DNA of 64,000 nucleotides. Origin: Schoenoplectus triqueter. Taxonomy: Eukaryota > Streptophyta > Magnoliopsida > Poales > Cyperaceae. Each line of letters opens with the position of its first letter. Position 1 is the first letter of the stretch. Positions 33,201 through 44,479 of the stretch are shown here, piece by piece. The DNA lies in NCBI GenBank assembly GCA_964058805.1, contig CAXKVV010000206.1, positions 372,001 to 436,000 on the forward strand. Direction: 5' to 3'. The translations under genes were made by a program, and so were the position numbers. The notes under the pieces are model-generated. The model was not told where the DNA came from, made no database searches, and saw only the letters and a program-made list of their open reading frames with translations.

Positions 33201-36200
33201 GACTAACTTTTTCCTAATGCACAAGTAAATTTGTCAAGCAGAGTTTGATCACACAAGACCCAAGAACATGTATCTACCAACTGCTGGAAAGATATACAAT
33301 TGGTAGGAAGATACAAAAGAGCCTTGGGTTAATTCTAGTAGCAGTCTATAGATCATAAACTTTCAGTACCTGGCCCTCTTCAGAGCTCCAAAAGCGAACA
33401 AGAAAGGGCCATTGCTCAGGTATTATTCTTTTATTAATGTCAGCCAAGCGAGCCTCATCATTGTCATGAATGTCATAGTGCTTCCGCTTTAGAACTGATT
33501 TCCAATTGGACCATAATCTGTTCAATGCTTTCATTACATACGCCCTGCGCACTTCCTGGAGCTTGAACTTTGACTGCAAAAAGTTGTTTGTTAACATTTT
33601 GATATTTCAGTAAAAGTTGAGAACTATCAAGCAAGCAAAAAGCAACCTGGACGATTAGCCAAATAGTGTCCTTCAATTCTACCGGCACTTCCTTCCAGTT
33701 TGATACATTCAATGGTATCAGTTTACCATCTCTAGCAATCATACCCAGAAAGGAAGACAAAATAAATGACTCTTTTCCAATCGGTTGCCCCAGATGATTA
33801 AACTCTACTTCAAAAGGATCATTATCAGGTCTGTTCCATACTTCAAGTAAACGGTTGGGGCCACGGCCACGGGATCTCCTTGCCCTCCTATAAGCACCAG
33901 AAGTATCGAGACACCTTTTCCGAAGGCGCCGTAATGCCCTTGATACAAGTGAGTCCTGCTCCCTCTCACACTCACTTGAGTCTGCCTCCAGCACATATGC
34001 CTCATCTCCCTCATTGTCAGTAACTGGCTCAATCAGGAACCTGTCATCGGGGCTGTGTTGGAGATGCAGTTCTGAACTAGGTTCTTGATGTAGGTTCAAA
34101 CTCGGTTTCAGATGCGAGTCCAAAATGTCAGCTGGATGTAGGTCTGGACCTAGGTTTCGATGGTGTTCTGAACTCAGTTCCAGAGGTGGGTCCAATATTT
34201 GGTCAAAATGGTCTGAACTTGGCTCCAGATGTGGATCTCTGAATGATCTGTCCATGTGCATCTCAGAATGCAGTTGGGGGGAGTCAGTAAGAAGTTGACC
34301 AATATCCATCGAAAACAACTCATTATAGTGCCTTGAAATATCTTGTGGTTGGAGTTGACCCTCTGTATACTCACTTTCCCCCAGTCGTCTCTGATTGGAA
34401 AAAGATGAGGCTTGCTTCTTTTGTTTCTTTTCTGTTTGTTCGCTCTTATTGGCCTCCATAGGGGAGTTTTTGGCCAAACGTTTGCTTCGTCTGAGAGATG
34501 GCTCTGCATTATCAGGTGGTGTTAAGGTGGCAATGTGCTTGCCTAGGCACTTTCTTCCTCGCTTTCTTTCACCTGGAATGAATTGTGTTGGTGGAGGTGG
34601 AGTAAGAGCTGCCAATTCTCCTGTCTAATAGGCCAACAAAATTGTAGATGACAAACATATATATCACACTAGACAAAATGGTACTATAACACAGAATAGT
34701 AAGCGACTTTCTATATGATTGAATACATTATTTTCTGATTTTGGAAATAAGGTTTAGATGATATGTGGTGATGCTAAGAGATAACAATAAAATACCAGCT
34801 TACTGGCACCCAACTTTTCAATTTTAAAGTTTATCAGACTTAACATTTATCAAAAGTGGGTCACTACCGTTATTAGATAAAATTTAGTTTCATAATGAAA
34901 ATTTCTGTGGATTAAATTCCAAAAATAAGAGGAATGTATGATACACAAAAAGGTAAAAAAAGGAAACTACTTGGCAAACACCCGTTACAAGTAAATAATG
35001 AGTCAATATATACAAACCTCTTCCACGTGGGCAGATGATGAGACCAGTGTTCTTGATGTAGACTGTGTTTTCTTCTGTTATGTTAAAGAGAAAAAAGAAA
35101 TAATCAGAAAGTAAGGCAGTACTTTTTTGGAGTGAAATATGATACACAATTCTGTTGGTGGCATTCTTTTTAATCTGGTGGTAGAAATTCTCATGTGAGG
35201 ACTGAGGAGAACTCTGAGGCTTTTTACCTAGACACTATGCTATAGCAAAGCTTACTCAAGTTATAACAGTTTTATTTCAAATAAATATATACTTATCCAG
35301 AAACTATACTTTATTACCGGACAATGACTTTTCTGACCTAAAAAATAGGGCCTCGCTTTACCAGTTTGCACCGTCTAATCTATGGACTGATAATCCAATT
35401 TAGATGGTCCAGGTCCAGCTGGAAAACCAGAGGTCTACTTTTTTTTTGAGTGTAAAGACATAGCAGATAAGGACACACCAGACGGCCATTATGTTTTTAG
35501 GTATAATACTCTAGGCTCCAAGGAAGTATTAGTGCAGAGCAACTCAATTTTTTTTTCTTACAACAGAACTACAGAATATATTTAGGGTGGGGATCAATTG
35601 ACAATGGATTTTCAAATAAATACGAAGAAAAATCTTAAAAATAGAAAAAAACTTTATGGATATGTTCTTTTATTTATAGATTAATGGTGATTCAAATTTC
35701 ATGCAATCTAATTATCATTTGATACTTCATCAAGGACCATCAAAATTTCATACAATTTGCAATGATTATAATTTGACAGTCTTTGATGGACTATCAAACG
35801 ATAATGAAATTACATGAAATTTGAATTACCATCAATCTATAAGTAATAAGAACATATCCATAAGGTTTTTTTTCTATTTTTAAGATTTTTTTCGCATTTA
35901 TTTAAAAATCCATTGTCAAGATTGTCAAGATAACCATCATCAAGTGATCCCTTCCCATATATTTATTGCAAATGTATACTCCAAAATAAAAGATCTCACA
36001 TGATGAACATCACCAGAGATGGAATCCCTTTGTAATGGAGTGTGGATCTGTCATAAAGAGATGCATCATAATTTTACAAACTCAATCTTTCAAACAAGGA
36101 GTGAAAAATTATATAATTCATGCAATTTTAAAAAATATTTTTACTATGCATTATAGTATCCTTGACCTAACAGTGCTTAGAAATACACATTTAAAGTAAA

Positions 36201-39200
36201 GACTTCTAGCTACTTCCGAAGAAAAAAGAAAAACAAAACAAACCTTCTGAGCATTGACCAAAGTGACAACTGGTGTCCCTAAAGATGAAGCGACTTCATT
36301 GCACTGTTTATATAAAAAAAGAATATACAACTCTTTTCAAGCAGAAAAACATTTCTCTAAATTACCTTTCCAAACTTGCAACATCATTTTTGGAAGTATT
36401 AATTAATATAAACAGAGAAGCAGCATGATGAAATTGATACAACAACAACAACAACAACAACAACAAAAACAACAACAACAACAAAGCCTTTAATCCCAAA
36501 TAAATTGGGGTAGGCTAGAAATGAAACCCAATCGGAAAACATAAGATCAAAGATCTCAAATATCAGTGATAATAATGAATATGATGGAAGAAAAAGAAAA
36601 TAAATAAATAAAATAATGATAATATATAAATAAAGATGATAATGATAATGATAATATGCTAATAATAGTAGCAATAATAACAATAATAATAATAGTACAA
36701 TAAACCTCTATTATAAAATCTATTTCTCAATCCTAAAATCCTATTTTAAAAACCTAATTCTAAATCCTAAAATTCTATCTAAACCTCTATTTCTGAAATC
36801 TATTTCTAAATTCTAAATCCTAAAATCCTAAAAAATCTAAGAATATAAAGTCTATAACTCTACTATTAGACTCTAACTCCTAAATCATGGTTCAGGTACA
36901 TGAATCGCTATCTTCCACGCACTCCTATCCAAAGCAAGCTCTTTGGGTATATTTCATTCCTTCAAATCTCTTTTTATTACTTCCTCCCATATCAGTCTCG
37001 GTCAACCTCTTCCTCTTCTTGTATTTTCAGGACAACTTAAAATACCGCTGCGTACTGATGTTTCAGGAGGCATTCGTTGGATATGACCAAACCATCGCAA
37101 ACGATGTTGGACTAGTTTCTCTTGAATTGGTGTTACCCCAAGTTTGTCCCTAATATCATCATTTCTGATTCGATCTTTCCTTATGTGGCCACATATCCAA
37201 CGCAACATCCGCATTTCAGCTACACTCATATTCTGGATGTGTTGTCCTTTTGTAGCCCAACATTCTGCGCCATACAACATCGTGGGTCTAATCACCGTCC
37301 TGTAGAACTTGTCTTTTAGTTTGTTTGGGACCTTCTTGTCACAAAGAACACCAGATGTTTGTCTTCATTTTACCCATCCAGCTCTTATTCTATGACTCAC
37401 ATCTTCATCGATCTCTCCTTCACTCTGCAACATCGATCCCAAATACCGAAATGTGTCATTCATGGGTACTACTCGTCCATCCAAACTAACATCTCCGTCA
37501 TCTAAGTTTTCCCTGCTGAACTGACACCTCATATATTCAGTTTTTGTCCTACTAAGTCTAAAACCTTTCGATTCTAAAGTTTATCTCCACAATTCTAGTT
37601 TCTGATTGACTCCAATTCTGCTCTCGTCAATCAGCATGATGAAATTGATAATTAAATTAAAATGAAATAACATTTTTACAAAGAAAAAGGATAAACAAAC
37701 CTGGTCAATATTGGCTGACAAACACAACTGTGCTTTCAAGGGAGTTGGTGTATTGTTCTTTCATGTGAAAGAAAAAACAGTGAACTTAGAAAATGTGGCA
37801 ACACTGTATAAATTCTATTACATGAAACTTCTTTTTTCAGTAAATGAAAATTATATTTCACCAGCCTCCATTTCTTTCTCAAAGCTAAAAGAAGGTTACA
37901 TACAAAACAAAGAAAGAAAAACAACATTAAACTACCCATACCAACGAACATCCCTGCTAAGCACCCAGTACCAGAACATGGATAACAGCATTTCCCAACC
38001 AAGAGATCTTCCAACAAAGTAAAATTCAAAAATCAATTACATAGAAACATCAGTTTAATAAAATCCTATATTCAGTAATTGAGAAACTAAAAGAAATGAA
38101 AACTTTATAAGAATGTGCAGGGTACACACACCTCCACAGAGACAGCATGTGATGCGACCAGTGTCCTTGGAGGAGCGCTTTTATGGATCTGTTCATATAA
38201 GGCGAAAAGGCTTCGCTTTAAAAATTCAAGTAGTGTTCAAGATATATGTTGAAGTATGTTCAAACCGATATATACCATATAAATTTACATATCATCTATC
38301 ATCTTCAATACCATCGAACTTTGGTTCTCGAGTACTGCTGTTGTACAATTTTGAATTTCTTTGCTAATGATAATCTGCCTAATTGAAGTTAATTGACTGT
38401 AGCTTATTTGAGACTATAAACCATAATGTTCGTTACAAATCATTTGGTGCTGTCAATGAGAACATAAATAAGTAATAGTAAGGAGAAAAATAACACTTCA
38501 GAAACTATTCCTGATAACAAATAAGAGTGACAGAGATGCTTTCATGAGTTTGAAGTAAGAACATCCAAATGAACTGCATGTTTATAAACAGATGCAGAAG
38601 AAGAAAAATTAACTTTTTACACCCCAAGTTTGAAAAAAATGATAATAAACCTGTCCAGTGCCCACACTAGAGGCAATTCGAGCCCTTGATGAAGAAGCGG
38701 GTGCGGGTGCATTATCCTATCCAGATCAAAATTAAATCAACAAACAGGAGAGGCAAAACGTGTTTAACCTTTTTTTTTTTGAGCATTCCTAGAGTATCAA
38801 GATATCAGAAACAAAACCCTTAAGTCTTCATCCTCATGAACCTCAATTCAACCCCAAAATAAAATCGTACCAGTGTACATGGCTCAACATTCCCTGCCAG
38901 AGGGAACCTTACAGCAGATGGGATCACCTCAACTGCTGCTGCTGCCTCAGAAGATCCGATGAGAAATTTCTTCAACATGTCATGATCCACTGCCAATTCC
39001 ACTTCACACTTCGGGCACACAAACCTCGACAACCCGTGAGGCACATTGAGAGAAATGTTACAAGACGCGCAAGGGAGCTGAATTTTGCTCGAATCTACGC
39101 CACGTGGCAGCGGTAAAGCTTTCTTTTTGCGCGGCATTAGCTCAGGAGGTAGAGATTGAGGAGTTGCGCAGTCTGGACAGATGAAATCAGTCAAACCCGG

Positions 39201-39281
39201 TTCGACTTCTAGGGTTTCTCCACATCCAGCGCAGCGCACTTCAAGAGGAACTGATGGCGGTTGTGATGCGATAGTTGCCAT
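30249..39281 (-). CDS. Domesticated plant transposase-like protein with zinc-ribbon N-terminus, paralogue B (844 aa, 12 exons)
   Basis: Exons read by hand: 39281-38871, 38716-38651, 38188-38132, 37757-37701, 36303-36244, 35074-35018, 34624-33647, 33573-33370, 33057-32965, 32842-32735, 31470-31080, 30301-30249. All junctions are GT..AG and phases agree. Two CxxC pairs form each N-terminal zinc ribbon (C17/C20/C35/C38; C71/C74/C89/C92). Exons 2-6 are mini-exons of 22, 19, 19, 20 and 19 codons. Exon 7 has [11 protein letters not shown], an acidic repeat region (residues about 340-420), an AT-hook-like RGRGP and the transposase-like core with [12 protein letters not shown] and [10 protein letters not shown]. 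Exon 8 has [20 protein letters not shown] coiled coil ([14 protein letters not shown]) is in exon 11. The last exon ([17 protein letters not shown]) is inferred from a strong CAG/GTATGT donor and frame agreement; without it, exon 11 reads on to a TGA at 31057. Intron 4 holds an RTE LINE and intron 5 a fold-back element. The gene is tandem to paralogue A, same strand. The function is not known. Confidence 0.8.
34060..34260 (-). repeat. Degenerate coding repeats in exon 7 of paralogue B
   Basis: The acidic linker repeats the pattern (D/S)xxLxPSSxxHxx: [26 protein letters not shown] and EPSSELHLQ. Matching DNA words (gttccagatg/gagtcca on the plus strand) show that it arose by tandem duplication of short units. 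Paralogue A has only a shorter version (SADLQLEPDSD). Confidence 0.6.
35575..35965. repeat. Fold-back MITE in intron 5 of paralogue B
   Basis: The left arm ggggatcaattgacaatggattttcaaataaata is mirrored by the reverse complement of the right arm (gggatcacttg.. gacaatggatttttaaataaatg). The match continues through tcttaaaaatagaaaaaaa and ttatggatatgttctt to a small loop near 35760. No ORF is present. It is spliced out with the intron and would form a long hairpin in the primary transcript. Confidence 0.75.
36421..37650 (-). mobile_element. 5'-truncated RTE-clade LINE in intron 4 of paralogue B
   Basis: The element at 36440-37631 is flanked by an exact 19-bp duplication, cagcatgatgaaattgata, at 36421-36439 and 37632-37650. 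It lies on the minus strand with a (TTG)n tail at its 3' end (36440-36486), typical of plant RTE LINEs. The frame 37295-37002 encodes the C-terminal reverse-transcriptase region with [28 protein letters not shown] and [13 protein letters not shown]. Upstream parts are in other frames, so it is dead. A run of ctaaatcctaaaatc-like words fills 36700-36860. Confidence 0.9.
37002..37295 (-). pseudogene. RTE LINE reverse-transcriptase C-terminal fragment
   Basis: The frame reads [17 protein letters not shown], then [15 protein letters not shown] and [16 protein letters not shown], the conserved tail of plant RTE reverse transcriptases. The catalytic YxDD box is not included. It is an intronic fossil and not part of the host gene. 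Confidence 0.85.
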
Positions 39282-40129
39282 GGTTATGTTTGAATGAGAG
39301 GGAGTGAGAGTGAGAATGGAAATGGCGGGAAGATGGGGTTAGGGTTTGTAGATATAGCGGCCACAGATAAGCTGTGGGTTCGTCGGAGAAAATGGAGTAT
39401 GTTAGCGACGGTGTTTGTTTAGACTTCGGAATTACTAAGTGTAGTTGGTCGAGTTGCAAGGGCCCTTCGATCGAGGGCTATAAACATTTTGGGAGATCGA
39501 GGGACGAGGGCCATAAACTTATTCAATTTTGGGATCGACTAACGGCCGGAGCAAATTCTCGAACAAAATTTTCTATCTAATTTTTTATTTTTGACAAAAA
39601 AAAATTATATGTTCTGTAACTATTTTTTTATTTTTAGCAAAAATATACATCTATCTATATAACTGAGTCAGATAAACAAATTAGATATTTATATAAATGA
39701 GACATATTTATATAAGTTAGTCAGATATTTAGATATATAACTAATAACTAATGTATTTATAAATGTGATTTAGTTATTTAGATATAAAACTCTGACATTT
39801 AGATATATAATTTGGGTATATAAATATGTGACTCATTATTTAGTAAAAAAACAGCAAGAGAGAGAAAAAGTCTCCAAAAACAAAGTCATATGGAATAAAC
39901 TGACAAACATCACATGAATTGTATATAAAAACGTATGTGATAGATGAGAGAGAAGAAAATAACAAACATCACAAGTGAATTAGGTATTTAGATAAGTGAA
40001 TTAGGTATTTAGATAGATGAGTCAGATATTTAGATCGAAAAAAATAAACATCACATGAGTTGCACGGGGAAATATATGTGACAAATGAGAGAATAAAAGT
40101 CTCGAGAAATAAAAAATAACTTGAGTATT

Positions 40130-40148
<19 letters not shown>
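39282..40148. other. 5' flank of paralogue B and a tatttagat-rich repeat
   Basis: The first hundred bases or so are presumed promoter and leader of the minus-strand gene starting at 39281. From about 39700 to 40035 the words gaattaggtatttagat, gagtcagatatttagat and gacatttagatatata recur in loose tandem. No gene is seen. Confidence 0.5.
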
Positions 40149-40168
<20 letters not shown>

Positions 40169-40170
<2 letters not shown>

Positions 40171-40567
40171 TTAGGCTATGATGCTTTGCAAAGTACAAAA
40201 CCGTTGTGTGTTTTGCGCTTTATTTTTAATTTTAAGTCAAAAATAATCGATTCAAACCGCTCAATCTAATCTTCATATCAAAATCTATTAGTAAACCAAA
40301 TTTTATATTTTTTTAGAATTTATTTGCTATTTTTTGGATAGAGGGAAAACCATCATTTTTGGATGAACCAGAACTCTCAGATCAAGTCATTTTTCTCCTC
40401 ATCAGAAAAAATAGCAAAAAAAATCTAAAAAATATAAAATTTAGTTTACTAATAGATTTTTATATAAAGATTAGATTGAACGGTTCCGATCGATTATTTC
40501 TGACTTGAAATTAAAAATATAACGCAAAGCACACAACGCCTCTATGCTTTGCAAAGCATCATAATCG

Positions 40568-40572
<5 letters not shown>
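40169..40572. mobile_element. Fold-back element in a (TA)n/(GA)n tract, copy near 40.4 kb
   Basis: The arms begin ggctatgatgctttgcaaag and end ctttgcaaagcatcataatcg. They mirror through gcgctttatttttaattt.aagtca, ctcaatctaatctt.atat and aatctattagtaaac. The left flank is (TA)n(GA)n at 40132-40168 and the right flank is (TA)n at 40573-40603. It is closely related to 5909-6313. Confidence 0.8.
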
Positions 40573-40603
<31 letters not shown>

Positions 40604-40606
<3 letters not shown>

Positions 40607-41160
40607 ATATATTTAGATAATTGAATTAGTTATTTAGATAAGTAAACTAAAGAAAATGACAACATCACATAAATTGTATAAAGAGTCGCGTTGTATGGAA
40701 AAACGCGTGGAGAATTTTTTTTGGATGAAAGCTTAGGGGATAATTTTTTTTTCAATTTTATACTAGGTTCGAAATCTTTGGTTACTTCAGCTTGGGCATC
40801 ATATATTTTTCAGTGTCATCGATATATATTAAAGTTATAATTCTTAATACATAAAAATAATTAAACTTTAAAATTTTTCAAGTATGCCACATCATCATTT
40901 TTTTCACCATTGATTTTATTTAAATCTTTTCATCTTATATAAAATAGTTTCTCTCTCCTCATTTAAATAATATGTATAATATATTTAACATGAAACTTAA
41001 CTCTTAAAATGATCATACTTTTTTATATGATCATTTATATATTATTATGTGTTTATTTATATTATTTATTATTATAATATGAATTAAATATTTAGAAAAA
41101 AAATCTGAAATTTTAAATATTTATAGAGTTGGATATTAAAAAAAAACTAGCCGCGGGTTG
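40604..41160. other. AT-rich non-coding stretch
   Basis: No gene or clear repeat border is seen. Confidence 0.5.
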
Positions 41161-41161
41161 G

Positions 41162-41370
41162 TTCATCCAAATTACTAAATAATGTTCAAGCTTCAAATTA
41201 CATTCTATTTCATCCAATTTACTAAATAATGTTCAAACTTAAGTTACATTTTGCTACATCCAAATTACTAAATAATATTCAAACTTCAAAATACATCTAC
41301 TTCATCCAAATTACTAAATAATGTTCAAACTTTAAATTACATTCTACTTGATCCAAACTACTAAATAATG
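41162..41370. repeat. Minisatellite, unit about 47 bp, about 4.4 copies
   Basis: The phrase catccaaattactaaataat followed by gttcaaacttcaaattacattcta repeats four to five times with small changes. It has no coding potential. It lies next to the 3' end of a Mutator relic and may be a terminal or sub-terminal array of that element. Confidence 0.85.
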
Positions 41371-41404
41371 AAGCAAACAAGTAAGTTAAAATTACATAAT
41401 ATTA

Positions 41405-43883
41405 CTAAAGATGGCCGAAGATTCCTCTTGTACGGGTCGTTGAAGGACCTGCTTGATTTGACCCTTTGAAAAAAAAGAAATAAATTATGATTGTTGCAAA
41501 TAGAAACAAAGTATTGAAACGTAACAAAAACATGCAATGATTATTGAAATAAATGACTACAAATTTGCTTGCGAGTTAAATTAGGTGCACTAGTCTGCAA
41601 TTAATATGATTTATAGTATCATAACTTTCATAATGTCGTGGCCTCATTCTCCCTTTCAAGACATCCATTGCATTGGTAATATATTTTATTTTCTCCTTCC
41701 CCTTTTTGTTAGCTTCCAATCATATATGATTTTGTCACCTTCATATGATGACCAATTATCTGCTCTACCGAAAACTTCAAACCGACCTTCTCATATGCAT
41801 TACAAGGCAGTCACCGCATAGTAACAATCTGTGGATTCGTTCGGATCATAAATTTGAGCTGCACGAGCTGCACATATTGCAAGAACATGAGAGCACACAA
41901 TGTATGTATTTTGTAATTTGCGATTGTTGCATTTAGGTCTTTGACCCAGTTTAACAACTACCCTGTAATTAGCGTTCATGTCTCCCATATTTGGTTACTG
42001 TTGGGGGGTGTGAGTTATGTGGACTCAGTGCATAGCCCCTGGTGCATGAAGGGGGTCTAATGGTTGATTTTGAAATGTCTGGCCGAAATCTAAGTCGACC
42101 AGTTATCTCTTGATGTTATTAGACAGCAACGACCCATCATCATAGGAGGTGTAGTTAGTACCTTGGACAACTGGCATTATTACAGCATGTTCTTGTGGCA
42201 CAGAGAGATCCGAGGGTCTATTCATAAGGGAGCTTTATGACCGCTTTAGCTGAGAAGAGAGGAGGCGGGTTCCAGCGATTGAGGCGTTCAAGGTTGAGTG
42301 GTCGAGGACGGGAGTGAATGGGGTTAAAGAAAATTCTAAAAAATCTATTCTATATAGGGCATTTGATGAATATCACTGTCTACTATCATAAGACCAAACC
42401 TGTTAAAGAAAAAGACATTTGATGAATCGAAAAAGCAAAACTTCTATATAGAGCATTTGAATATCAGTGTCTGCTATCGCATTTCTCTCAACTTTATATC
42501 ATTTATCAAATGATATATAGGGAATATGTTGAATTTTCCCTTGTTTTAAATCAATACACGATACAAATGATCTAGTAACTCAAGTGAAAGCTAATTAAAA
42601 TGACTTTTAAAAAATTACTACTTCATACTTCCATAGACACAAAATAAAATATGACTCTCATCTCTCAAAAAAAATCACTCATAATTTTTCCTTGTTTCAA
42701 ATCGGTAAGTTCACTTAGAAACACCCGATCATAATCTAAGTCTTCATCTTTGCTCCTCTCTTCCTGCAAGCAACAAACAAATAAATTTTATAAAAAAAAC
42801 TGTATTTGAAATAGGTTTATACATTGAAACTAACAATTAAATAAATAAATATAATAAATAAAACGGCATTTGTGTATTTGACAAAAGACAAACCGCTGAA
42901 TGATATTTTGCTAATTTTAAATTTCTGAGATGCATGAAACCAATTTCCTCATATAACGAATATTATTAAATATATATTGTTTGTCCCATAAAATTGTTTT
43001 TAGTGATAAAGCATGATAACCTTAGATTAAACATGTAATTCACATCTATATAGTTGAGATTATAGTTGAAATTGTTTTCATACAGAAACTTTCAAATTAA
43101 AATTATAAATTAAATGATTCATCATGAGTGTTATTAAAGAGTTTTTGATCATTAAAACCCTTAACTATATAACTTAAAGAAATTATATAGATGCCAATAT
43201 CTTTTTGTCATTTTCTCTTTTTTCTTTTCTAAAAAACGAGTATCAAAGGAGTAAGCATATCTTTGTTATTTTCCATTAAGAAAGAAGTTTATCCGTAAAT
43301 ATCAATGCCACAACCGATTTTACATTTTAAATAATATTTTATGACTTCTGGTTGTAAAAACAATAGATATGTTTTGAAAGTATTAGTGAAAAGAGAACAA
43401 AGCAGCTACAGTTCCTTTATTTTTTTAAGAAAGCCAGCCTAGATTGTAGTGTCGTGGGCTTGTGATTATGTGGCAAAGTGAACCTAAACAGTCAAAGAAC
43501 AATTACGTAATTTTTCATTTTCAATGAGATTATGTGGCAAAGTTATGGCAGTTAATACGAACCTCAATTTCATCCATAACAATTGGAATGCGTATCTTCC
43601 TTCTCATTTCTTTGTTAATTTTTGCTGGATCTGACCTGATGACCGGACCATTATAAATTAGTCAATCTCGTTTATTGCCATAACTACGCCAATGACCAGA
43701 CCATGTGTTAATGTAGTACTGTATGATATAATATGGACTAACGTACTGAGTGTAATCCAGCCTTCTTAATGAACAAATAGCAAGCAAGTGATCGCATGGG
43801 ATGCCGATCAATTGCAGTTTCTGACACCAACAATTACCAATTCCTGTCATGACTAATTCAACCTCATATTTCATTTCACCCAT
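41405..43883 (-). pseudogene. Mutator-like (MULE) transposase relic(s), C-terminal pieces
   Basis: Minus-strand pieces fit the end of plant MULE proteins. SNQAGPSTTRTRGIFGHL plus a stop is near 41467-41411. A damaged SWIM zinc finger (CNNRKLQNTYIVCSHVLAIC) lies near 41930-41870. A second, better SWIM finger (CWCQKLQLIGIPCDHLLAIC) lies near 43830-43765. Two SWIM fingers imply either two nested or tandem copies or a duplication. Frames are short and interrupted by stops, and no DDE catalytic domain is seen, so the relics are dead. Confidence 0.65.
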
Positions 43884-44124
43884 TTGTCCCTATTATTTCA
43901 AATAGAAATTATAAATTATTGCTTAAATTTTAAAATTAAATAAAAAATTATATAAGCATAGAATATTACCGTCTCGATAAGGCCATTTTTGTTGTAAACA
44001 TCGTAGTTGTTGATACCTCAATTCCAGTTTGAAGCTCTCGCAACAGTAACAATAACGATTTTGAAGAAATGATTAGCTGAAGGAAGATGAAAAAGAAATG
44101 TACTGGGTGTGCTATATAAATAGC

Positions 44125-44400
44125 ATGATGCTGGGACCGAGTTTAAAACTCAGTTCCAGGTGTACTGGGCCGAGTTTAAAATTCGGTTCAGACACCTACA
44201 ATTTTCAAATGTACTGGGTGTGTTTATTTAAATTTTTGTTGTAATATTTTAGATCAATCTACTGACTGTTGTATTTTATATTTAATATAACACACAAACG
44301 TAAAAAAAATGGACTCGAGTTTGAAACTCGGGTCCAGGTAATTTTTTTTCGTTTCTGTGTAAAAAAAACCCGGACCCGAGTTTCAAACTCGAGTCTGGCT
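44125..44400. repeat. Four palindromic 'gagtttNaaactc' motifs
   Basis: Close variants occur near 44130 (gaccgagtttaaaactcagttcc), 44166, 44310 (actcgagtttgaaactcgggtcc) and 44372 (acccgagtttcaaactcgagtc). Each is a near-palindrome with a ggac/ccgag shoulder. They follow the Mutator relic and have no ORF. They might be sub-terminal transposase-binding repeats. Confidence 0.7.
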
Positions 44401-44479
44401 ATTTATGCAAAAGTGATGAGAGAGATGGTCAGTTTGCTATATTTATTTATTTTATTTACTAAAATAAAAAAAATCTGAA

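Noticed and set aside
36700..36860. Runs of ctaaatcctaaaatc, which look like plant telomere repeats (ccctaaa).
   Set aside because: The units are irregular, lack the ccctaaa core in tandem, and lie inside a LINE with clear borders.
43662..43883. The 73-codon SWIM-containing frame as an intact small gene.
   Set aside because: It is a fragment of a MULE-type protein with no catalytic domain and no support for its own start.
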